Source: Caldimicrobium thiodismutans
Lineage (GTDB): Bacteria; Desulfobacterota; Thermodesulfobacteria; Thermodesulfobacteriales; Thermodesulfobacteriaceae
NCBI GenBank assembly: GCA_002877875.1
Contig: PNIE01000001.1
Coordinates: 1-14,467 of the forward strand
Direction: 5' to 3'
Length of the DNA: 14,467 nucleotides
Both the position numbers and the translations under genes were made by a program. Shown here in pieces: positions 1 to 6,554 of this stretch (positions are counted from its first letter, which is position 1; the number at the start of each line of letters is the position of its first letter). Below the pieces are notes generated by a model. It made no database searches and was not told the DNA's origin. It saw only the letters and a program-made list of their open reading frames with translations.

Positions 1-150
1 GTAGTCGAGGAAGTCAAAGGGCGCTCAGTTGATCAATTAAAGAGACAATTTAGAGATGCTTTAGCAGAAACTAAAAAAGAAAATGAAGAAAAAAGGGAAA
101 GAAAAGGAGAGAGAAAAACTGAAGCTATGACTAACGAGGGATTGCGATAA
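1..150 (+). CDS. 3' end of an unidentified protein gene (truncated by the window edge)
   Basis: Frame 1 of the plus strand is open from the first base to a TAA at 148-150 and gives the last 49 residues of a protein that begins outside the window. The tail is very hydrophilic: after VVEEVKGRSVDQLKRQF it becomes almost entirely Lys, Glu and Arg, as expected of a solvent-exposed helix or coiled coil. I do not recognise the family. It is the only likely plus-strand gene here and it converges on the biotin ligase gene with 28 bases between the two stop codons, so it marks the end of the minus-strand gene run. No convincing terminator hairpin is visible between them. The open frame could be chance over so short a distance, but the codon pattern looks coding. 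Confidence 0.5.
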   Translation, partial: VVEEVKGRSVDQLKRQFRDALAETKKENEEKRERKGERKTEAMTNEGLR

Positions 151-178
151 TTAGGGCGTAAAGGATTGTGTAGGGGAG

Positions 179-946
179 TTAGTAGATGTACAAAATCTCG
201 CCGGTAGAGACTTTGAGTAATTCTTCTTCGTACTCTAAGATTAAAGAACCGTCGGAGTCAAGATCAACTGCTTTTGCAAAAAGTCCCTCACTTTCCTCGC
301 CATCCAAATTGTAGTGGTAAAAAACACATCTTCCTAAGGTGTCAGAATATTTTTTAAACTCAAGTATGAGAGGATTTGGAAGCTTTTCTTCATAAAGGCT
401 TTGAAGATCATAATTCCAAAGGAGATGATAATAATAATTTATATAATTAATTATTAAAGACAAAACAGTCGAAAGAGATACCTCTCTTTTAAGAATTTCT
501 TTTAAACTTATAGCTGGCAAAAATTTAGGTAAGTTATTATTGACATTAAGTCCGACTCCAATGATAAACCATCCTTTCCAGTATTCAATTAAAGTTCCAG
601 CAAGTTTTCTTCCTCTAAAGTGGAGATCATTAATCCACTTGAGATAAACTTCCTTTGCCCCTAAATCCCTAACAGCTCTTACTAAAGAGAGTCCAATAAG
701 AAGGGCAAGAAGATTCCTGTGGGTCTCAATGAGTTCGTCATAAAGGGTAATCACTAACCAAAGACCTCCCTTTTCAGCATACCATCTTCTTTGAAACCTT
801 CCTTTAGCTTTCAAAACTTCACCTATCCAAAGGATTCTTCCATTAGCCGTCCGAGGATAGAGCTTTATAAGCTCTTTAGCCTTCTCCATCCCCCTCTCAA
901 GAGAAGGGAAATACCAAATCTCCTCTCCAAAGACTACAGGGACCAC
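179..946 (-). CDS. birA: Biotin--[biotin carboxyl-carrier protein] ligase homologue, catalytic domain only
   Basis: BirA family enzymes activate biotin with ATP and attach it to a lysine of a carrier protein. The 255-residue protein has the family landmarks: the KWxND motif as KWIND (103-107), the RKLAG segment with the conserved lysine (K114), GVGLNV (130-135), and a C-terminal SH3-like part ending in STGEILYIY. There is no N-terminal helix-turn-helix, so it is a class I ligase and not a repressor. The biotin-adenylate loop is unusual: where E. coli has QQAGRGRRGRKW this protein has VLKAKGRFQRRW (44-55), losing the conserved Gln and the first Gly-Arg, while the Arg equivalent to E. coli R118 is kept. 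The start is a GTG that overlaps the end of the carrier gene by 13 bases and has only a weak ribosome site, so translation is probably coupled. Its place as last gene of the carboxylase block suggests it serves the carrier encoded just upstream. Confidence 0.85.
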   Translation of the reverse strand: MVPVVFGEEIWYFPSLERGMEKAKELIKLYPRTANGRILWIGEVLKAKGRFQRRWYAEKGGLWLVITLYDELIETHRNLLALLIGLSLVRAVRDLGAKEVYLKWINDLHFRGRKLAGTLIEYWKGWFIIGVGLNVNNNLPKFLPAISLKEILKREVSLSTVLSLIINYINYYYHLLWNYDLQSLYEEKLPNPLILEFKKYSDTLGRCVFYHYNLDGEESEGLFAKAVDLDSDGSLILEYEEELLKVSTGEILYIY

Positions 947-1593
947 TCGTCTTTTATACGTTGAATGATTTTCTCCAGATGGGGAAGATCCTCAACTGGA
1001 CAAAGCCCAAGAAGGGGCTCTCCTGCCTGAACTAACTCAAAGGGTTTAAAGTAAATTTGATAGATTATATACTGCCCTTTTTCTTTTAAAAAAATTGGTG
1101 TTTCTCTCTTCATAAAGGTCATAATGAGTAATTCATCTCCCTCCTTAACTATGACTTTTCCTAAACCCTCCTTTTCGAGCCTTTTACCTAATTCAGAACT
1201 TAGAATATAGCGAGCTGTCTCAGGTGCTCTGATGACAAGCAGGGCATTTAAAAGAATCTCTGAAATAATCTCATCTTGAGTTAGAGGATGCCTTATTTCA
1301 AGGACCAATTCTCCAGCTTCCACAAAACGATTTAAAAGCTCTATTCTTACATTTTGAGCAAGGCCATCATAATGAGCTCTTATAAGTTTAGGATTTTTTT
1401 CTCTCTCAAGAACAAAGAGAGGTGTTCCGGGTTTTTCAAGCCATTTCCCTGAGGGTCCTTTGACTTCATCTCCTTCTTTTACTTTGAATTCAATAATTTT
1501 CCCTGTGTGAGGAGTAAAGATAGGATAAATCTTATAGGGTTTAGCTTTAAAACGCTGTAAAAATTGGGTAAGCTGCGTGAAATCTATCTTCAT
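934..1593 (-). CDS. Biotin-carrier-like protein (biotinyl/lipoyl-domain) of the carboxylase block
   Basis: Residues about 24-103 of this 219-residue protein fit a biotinyl domain: FTPHTGKI (26-33), VKEGDEV (38-44), then a hydrophobic strand, and finally VEAGELVLEI. When the second half is aligned with E. coli BCCP, VLEREKNPKLIRAHYDG (61-77) lies gap-free on IVEAMKMMNQIEADKSG, so K66 falls on the biotinylated lysine. The Met residues that normally flank it are replaced by Glu and Asn. The remaining 115 residues are not recognised; they contain a further VQAGEPLLGL phrase that may be a second half-barrel. The gene lies 6 bases after the carboxyltransferase gene with an AGG ribosome site inside that gene's end, and overlaps birA. 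Its position between carboxylase genes and ligase supports a carrier role; whether K66 is biotinylated is inference. Confidence 0.7.
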   Translation of the reverse strand: MKIDFTQLTQFLQRFKAKPYKIYPIFTPHTGKIIEFKVKEGDEVKGPSGKWLEKPGTPLFVLEREKNPKLIRAHYDGLAQNVRIELLNRFVEAGELVLEIRHPLTQDEIISEILLNALLVIRAPETARYILSSELGKRLEKEGLGKVIVKEGDELLIMTFMKRETPIFLKEKGQYIIYQIYFKPFELVQAGEPLLGLCPVEDLPHLEKIIQRIKDEWSL

Positions 1594-1599
1594 CGAGCT

Positions 1600-3816
1600 T
1601 TACCTATAGTAAAGATTTGGTCCTCCCATAGTAAGAAGGGCAAAAAAGAGTTTTTTTCTAAGTTCTCGTCTGTCCCAAATTCCTTGAATGTGACCTCTTT
1701 TTAAGGCATTTTCTACACTATGATAATCAGGGGGTACAGGTTGCCCTGTAGTCTCAAAGATAACTCTTGGGCCTGCAAAGCCCAATCGAGTAGATTTAAG
1801 GGCAAATTGATAAGGAGCTGAGCCAAGAAAACTGGCTACAGGTCCAGCATAAGAATTATTGTCATAAATCACAATATATAGCCCTCCACTGTCTACATAG
1901 TCTCTAACAGCCATAGTGCATCTTGGCATCTGCACCACACCCATTGTCCCCTCATGGATGCGAATTCCACCAGTGGTATGAACAAGAGCTATAAAGGGTC
2001 TTCTTGAGATTTTGGCAAGTTCTATAGCTCGAATAAACTTTTCTCCCTCAGCAACTCCCACGGTGCCTTGCCTGAAGTCCGCAACAAGCATAACAGCCAC
2101 TATACTTATTCCTCCGATCTTTGCCTCAAAGGAAAGAAGAGCTGAGTTTAAACCAGTTTCTTCTCTTGCTTTTTTCAATTTTTCCGCATAGCCTTCAAAA
2201 TTTAAAGGATTTCCCGAGGAAATTTCATCATTAAAGGTTTTAACACTACCCTTATCGAAGAGATTGTTGATATACCAGTGATATTCCAATGGAAAATGAT
2301 AGCCACAATTAGGACAAACTCCACAGAACTCACCATAAAGGTCAGGAACCCATAAATCTGGACAGCCATATTTCTCTGCCTGAGGACAAGTCACTGTTTT
2401 ATCTTGCAAGGCCAAGGGACTTACATAAAAATCTGATTCAGACTCTATCTCTCCAGGCATTCTGATTTTTGTTCTTACTTTTTTACCCACAATGAGGTTA
2501 TAAACGGTTTTAATAGGGTCTGATACAGGTTTTAATAACAGAGAAGACTCGCTCGCAAGGTCCTCCCAAAACTTTTTAAAGGTCTTATGGCTACTTTTTA
2601 GGACACGATATTTAACCTCGTAGGCTATGCTTTGTCCAAGCTGGGCTCCCTTTTGGGCTATAGATTTAAAGAAACCCTTAGGCTCAAGAATGGCCCATCT
2701 GGTCATTTCTCTATATTTTTTATAGCGATTTTCAATAAGTATTTCCTTTTCATCCTCAGAAAGTTCCCAATTCACAAAATATGAAAAGCTTTCAGGAGTT
2801 TGCTTAGAAAGGGCATATTTTCTAAACATTTTTAAACTTCGCGTTTGAAGAACTACTTCATCGGTGGCTTTGATCATTTCATATTTAAGTCTTTTAAAAA
2901 AGTCATAGTCTTTTCGTCTGGCGCCAAGAGGGGGTTCTGGAATAATGCGATCGATGGTTCCCAATTGAAGATTATCTTTAGCTGTAAGTTTTAAGGCTTT
3001 AGCCATTTTTTCTACCAGCTCCCGCGGTGGCCTTCCATCTTTGAGCTTAGCCTCAATAGCAGCAGCTCCCTCAGGACTGATAACTGAATAATATCCCTTT
3101 TCTGCCATAAGTCTCAAATCTGTAAGCCCTATGGCCTCAGCTCCACCTGAGCCACCTTCCGAGATAAAAGAAATGGTTGGAACGGAAAGCTTGCTCATGT
3201 AAAAGAGATTTCTTGCGATCTGCTGGGCAGCTCCTGGATAATCTTCAATTGGATAAGCTCCTGGAGTAAAGATATAAAAATGAATAGGGATTCCCTCAGT
3301 TTCGGCCATCTTCATGTATCTTAGAGCTTTTTCATTACCCCAAGGAGCAGCACTACCGCCTCTTCTAAATTCCTCACCATGCCCCTTTTCATGCCCAATG
3401 ACCATAACTTGATGAAAATAGACTTCATCTCCCACTCTGCGACTAATAAGAGCTTTGGCACAAATTATAGCTGGATCTATATTAAGCTCTCCATCTCCGC
3501 CAAGCTCCATATAGCTGTCATATACATTTTCAAGGATATCAAGAAGAGTAAATCTCTGAGGATGCCTTGTGATCTTAACAATTTCATAAGGATTGAGAGT
3601 CTCCTCAGCCTTCAAAAGAATCTTCTTTAAGGTGGCTTCATAATCATTAATAAGTGATGAAATCCTCTCAGGGGGTATCTCATAAAAATTGTGATAAAAT
3701 TCTAAAAGATTTTCATAAAGATTTCCAATGGAGGAAAAATCTTCACCTTTAATATCCTTTATATAAACAGCCAGTTCAAGAAGATCTTTTAGTTTTTTAT
3801 GTAATTCAATAAGCAT
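1600..3816 (-). CDS. Acyl-CoA carboxylase carboxyltransferase, AccA-AccD fusion
   Basis: This 738-residue protein should move the carboxyl group from carboxybiotin to acetyl-CoA (or another acyl-CoA). Residues about 70-325 are AccA-like: RHPQRFTLLD (84-93), IGHEKG (140-145), FTPGAYP (183-189), EGGSGGAEAIG (220-230) with the oxyanion glycines, and SVISPEG (244-250). Residues about 470-738 are AccD-like: CPNCGYHF (501-508), HTTGGIRIHEG (613-623), SYAGPVASFLG (655-665) and GFAGPRVIFETT (679-690). A basic stretch of roughly 145 residues between them is not recognised. The order alpha-then-beta is the reverse of the usual single-chain transferases of the PccB type, which run beta-like then alpha-like. 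The zinc ribbon keeps its second CxxC (C501, C504) but the first pair is C477 and C485, seven residues apart. The gene starts with ATG after AAGGA, 7 bases beyond the biotin carboxylase stop. The true acyl-CoA substrate cannot be told from the sequence; malonyl-CoA synthesis is most likely. Confidence 0.9.
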   Translation of the reverse strand: MLIELHKKLKDLLELAVYIKDIKGEDFSSIGNLYENLLEFYHNFYEIPPERISSLINDYEATLKKILLKAEETLNPYEIVKITRHPQRFTLLDILENVYDSYMELGGDGELNIDPAIICAKALISRRVGDEVYFHQVMVIGHEKGHGEEFRRGGSAAPWGNEKALRYMKMAETEGIPIHFYIFTPGAYPIEDYPGAAQQIARNLFYMSKLSVPTISFISEGGSGGAEAIGLTDLRLMAEKGYYSVISPEGAAAIEAKLKDGRPPRELVEKMAKALKLTAKDNLQLGTIDRIIPEPPLGARRKDYDFFKRLKYEMIKATDEVVLQTRSLKMFRKYALSKQTPESFSYFVNWELSEDEKEILIENRYKKYREMTRWAILEPKGFFKSIAQKGAQLGQSIAYEVKYRVLKSSHKTFKKFWEDLASESSLLLKPVSDPIKTVYNLIVGKKVRTKIRMPGEIESESDFYVSPLALQDKTVTCPQAEKYGCPDLWVPDLYGEFCGVCPNCGYHFPLEYHWYINNLFDKGSVKTFNDEISSGNPLNFEGYAEKLKKAREETGLNSALLSFEAKIGGISIVAVMLVADFRQGTVGVAEGEKFIRAIELAKISRRPFIALVHTTGGIRIHEGTMGVVQMPRCTMAVRDYVDSGGLYIVIYDNNSYAGPVASFLGSAPYQFALKSTRLGFAGPRVIFETTGQPVPPDYHSVENALKRGHIQGIWDRRELRKKLFFALLTMGGPNLYYR

Positions 3817-3823
3817 AAGTTCC

Positions 3824-5215
3824 TTAGACAGCTAAAAATTTATATACATCACTCAACTTTTCTTTTAAGAAATTAATATTTGTGGCAAGGGGTTCCCCTT
3901 TGAAAGTTTTCCCTTCAATAACCACTTCATTAAGGAATCTCTTACTTTTTTCCATAAGATCATTAAAGTTCTCACCATAAATTATAGCTAAGGCAAGATT
4001 AGGATCAAATTGGGTAGGAATAGTATAGGGTTTATCTTTAGGCACGTGGGTTCTGATCGTTAACCAAGGATAGTCTCTATAATCAAATTTAGTTATCACC
4101 CCACTAAGGGGAATAAAACCTCTTTTGGTGTCCTCCGCAATGAGTCTGAATTCAAGGCTTATTCCCCTAAATTCAATATCTCTTTGAGAATATCCAAGTT
4201 TCTCTCCGAAGGCAACCTTTATCTGTTCTTTTAGAAGATTTACTGGTTTGTTCTTTATAAAAGAGATCTTAGCTGAGATTTCATTTTCCACCTGAATGCG
4301 AGTATTTACCTCCATAAGATAGTATTTTCCCTCTGGAGTAACAAGCCATTCAAAGGTTCCAACACTGTCATAGTTGAAGTGTTTAGCAAGATTAAGAGAG
4401 TGCTGAATAATTTCCTCTTCAACTTTTTTAGGATCAAATTCATAGGAAATATTTTCACAAAATCCTGGGGCAAGCTCTATTCTCTTTTGTCTAAAAGGGC
4501 TTTGAATAGTACAATTTCTTGTTCCAAAATGTACATACTCATCATGTTTACTTCCAAGAATTTGAACTTCTAAGTGTTGAAATACAGGTATCTTTATTTC
4601 GATGATAATTCCCTCATCTCCAAAAAGCCTTTTGGCATAAGCTCTTAATTTTCTAAAAACTGGCCTAATTTCTTCCAGATTCTTAACTTCCTCAATACCC
4701 ATTCCTCCGCCACCTGCTACTGCCTTAACAAGAAAGGACACTTCTTGAAAGCCTTCTTCCTGTGCAAGCTCAAGAATCTCTTCTGCTTTAAGCTCAGCCT
4801 CAATCTCATTGTAAATTGGTTCGATCGAGCCTGGAATAACGGGTATACCAAGCTGATAGGCCACTTTTTTCATATAAAGCTTATTTCCAAGATCTCTTAT
4901 GGCCTCCCAAGAGGGCCCAATCCAAATAAGGGGCCTTTCTCTTTTAACTACTCTTCTGGCAAATCTATAATTTTCTGAAAGAAAACCATAACCAGGATGG
5001 ATGGCTGTGCATTTTTCTTCATCTGCTACAGCAAGAAGATCATTCATATCTCTATAATCGGAGATGCGGTATTTCTTTTTAGCTAGCCTAACGTGGAGAG
5101 ATTCTTCATCTTCCTTGGTGTAAACAGCCACATACTCTAGCCCAAGGGCTTCACAAGCCTCCATTATACGGATAGCTATTTCCCCTCTATTGGCAATTAA
5201 AACCTTATCTTTCAT
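3824..5215 (-). CDS. accC: Biotin carboxylase (AccC-like)
   Basis: Biotin carboxylase uses ATP and bicarbonate to carboxylate carrier-bound biotin, the first half-reaction of acetyl-CoA carboxylase. The 463-residue protein has the whole fold: IANRGEIA (7-14) and HPGYGFLSEN (73-82) of the N-terminal domain, the ATP-grasp with K164 and glycine loop AGGGGMG (167-173), and catalytic residues E289, E302, N304, R306, Q308, V309, E310 and R357, equivalent to E. coli E276, E288, N290, R292, Q294, V295, E296 and R338. Departures are clear: the bicarbonate loop reads QSPFRQK (238-244) against QRRHQK in E. coli, one residue longer and without the His; the ATP-site Lys202 equivalent is Ile207; RIQVEH has become RIQVEN. 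The length equals that of free-standing AccC, with no carrier domain attached. It starts 9 bases after purA with a weak AAAGAAA ribosome site, and the transferase follows at once. An active enzyme is likely because the core residues remain. Confidence 0.9.
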   Translation of the reverse strand: MKDKVLIANRGEIAIRIMEACEALGLEYVAVYTKEDEESLHVRLAKKKYRISDYRDMNDLLAVADEEKCTAIHPGYGFLSENYRFARRVVKRERPLIWIGPSWEAIRDLGNKLYMKKVAYQLGIPVIPGSIEPIYNEIEAELKAEEILELAQEEGFQEVSFLVKAVAGGGGMGIEEVKNLEEIRPVFRKLRAYAKRLFGDEGIIIEIKIPVFQHLEVQILGSKHDEYVHFGTRNCTIQSPFRQKRIELAPGFCENISYEFDPKKVEEEIIQHSLNLAKHFNYDSVGTFEWLVTPEGKYYLMEVNTRIQVENEISAKISFIKNKPVNLLKEQIKVAFGEKLGYSQRDIEFRGISLEFRLIAEDTKRGFIPLSGVITKFDYRDYPWLTIRTHVPKDKPYTIPTQFDPNLALAIIYGENFNDLMEKSKRFLNEVVIEGKTFKGEPLATNINFLKEKLSDVYKFLAV

Positions 5216-5224
5216 AAAATTTCT

Positions 5225-6517
5225 TTAAAAAAGACTTTTTTCTTCCAGGAATAGACAGTTTTCTCTACTTGGCCCTGTGCTGACAATTTTTATAGGAACC
5301 CCGAGATAGGTTTCTATGTTTTTTAGATAGTTTTTTGCGGCTTTAGGAAGGTCATTATAGGATTTGACATGACTTAAGTTTTCCTTCCAACCAGGGAATT
5401 CTTCATAAACAGGGGTAACTTGACTCAACTCATCAAGAGTGCTCGGAAAAGACTCAATGGTTTTCTCGCCAATTTTATAAGCAGTGCACACTTTAAGGGT
5501 ATCAAGTCCACTTAAAACATCAAGTTTGGTAACAGCAAGACAGGAGATGCCATTAAGTCTTATAGCGGTTTTTACCATAACTAAATCAAGCCACCCACAT
5601 CTTCTTGGACGCCCAGTGGTTGCTCCATATTCCCCTCCCTTTTCTCTTAAGTATTCCCCCAGTTCATCCTTAAGCTCGGTAGGGAAGGGGCCTTCACCGA
5701 CTCTTGTGGTGTATGCTTTAACTATCCCAAGGACTTTGTTCATTACCGTAGGACCAAGACCACTGCCACAACAGGCATTTCCAGAAAGGGTGTTTGAGGA
5801 GGTCACATAGGGATAGGTTCCATAATCAATATCAAGGAAGGTTCCTTGAGCTCCTTCGAAAAGCACATTTTTATTTTGTTTTATAGCCTCCCACAAAAGA
5901 TGAGAGGTATCTGTTAAATAGGGCTTAAGATACTGTCCATATTCCACGTATTTTTCATAAATTTCTTTGAAATCAAGAGGTTCTGCTCCAAGATATTTTA
6001 GGTAGTAATTTTTCTCCTCAAGATAGACCTTCAATTTTTCTCTAAAAAAATCGGGTTTAGTTAGATCAATAAGTCTAAAGCCCCTTCTTCCAACTTTATC
6101 TTCATAGCAAGGACCTATTCCTCTCCCAGTAGTTCCAATTTTATTCTTTTTAGCCCTTGATTCTCTTGCAAGGTCAAGGGCCTTGTGATAAGGCATTATG
6201 ACATGAGCCCTTTCGCTAATCTTCAATTTTTGAGAAGATACATCAAGCCCCTCTTTTTTTAATTTTTCAATCTCATCTATTATAACTTCTGGATCAACTA
6301 CTACACCATTTCCAATTACACAGATGGTATGAGGATGGAAAATTCCTGAAGGAATAAGATGGAGAATAAATTTTTTTTGATTGATAACTAAGGTATGCCC
6401 TGCATTGTTACCACCTTGGAATCTCACCACAAAGTCAGCTTTTTCCGTAAGAACATCAACGATTTTTCCCTTTCCTTCATCACCCCACTGAGTTCCTACA
6501 ACGATAAGAGTAGGCAT
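5225..6517 (-). CDS. purA: Adenylosuccinate synthetase
   Basis: PurA joins IMP and aspartate with GTP to form adenylosuccinate, the first committed step to AMP, in the cytoplasm. The 430-residue protein is the normal length. The signature is at the N-terminus: GTQWGDEGKGKIVD (8-21), with catalytic D13, followed by NNAGHT (37-42) with catalytic H41. Other family segments are TTGRGIGPCYEDKVGRRG, LFEGAQGTFLDIDYGTYPYV, TRVGEGPFPTE and TTGRPRRCGWLD in the expected order. Translation begins at ATG, 8 bases after a good AGGAGG site. It lies 37 bases behind aspS and 9 bases ahead of the biotin carboxylase gene, so it is probably co-transcribed with both. The only functional tie to its neighbours is use of aspartate, shared with aspS. 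Identification is firm. Confidence 0.98.
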   Translation of the reverse strand: MPTLIVVGTQWGDEGKGKIVDVLTEKADFVVRFQGGNNAGHTLVINQKKFILHLIPSGIFHPHTICVIGNGVVVDPEVIIDEIEKLKKEGLDVSSQKLKISERAHVIMPYHKALDLARESRAKKNKIGTTGRGIGPCYEDKVGRRGFRLIDLTKPDFFREKLKVYLEEKNYYLKYLGAEPLDFKEIYEKYVEYGQYLKPYLTDTSHLLWEAIKQNKNVLFEGAQGTFLDIDYGTYPYVTSSNTLSGNACCGSGLGPTVMNKVLGIVKAYTTRVGEGPFPTELKDELGEYLREKGGEYGATTGRPRRCGWLDLVMVKTAIRLNGISCLAVTKLDVLSGLDTLKVCTAYKIGEKTIESFPSTLDELSQVTPVYEEFPGWKENLSHVKSYNDLPKAAKNYLKNIETYLGVPIKIVSTGPSRENCLFLEEKSLF

Positions 6518-6554
6518 CTTAGACCCCTCCTGGGCATTATCCCCAAAAAAAGAA

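Noticed and set aside
1..150. Possible transposase tail at the left edge
   Set aside because: The Lys/Glu/Arg-rich tail is not diagnostic, and no inverted repeats or target duplications are visible nearby, so I leave it unnamed.
3379..3630. 83-codon plus-strand frame inside the carboxyltransferase gene
   Set aside because: The minus-strand frame there encodes clear AccA sequence; the plus-strand peptide is a reverse-complement by-product.
4379..4573. Short plus-strand frames inside the biotin carboxylase gene (also 4745-4978)
   Set aside because: The minus-strand frame is continuous with conserved biotin carboxylase motifs throughout, so these are shadows.
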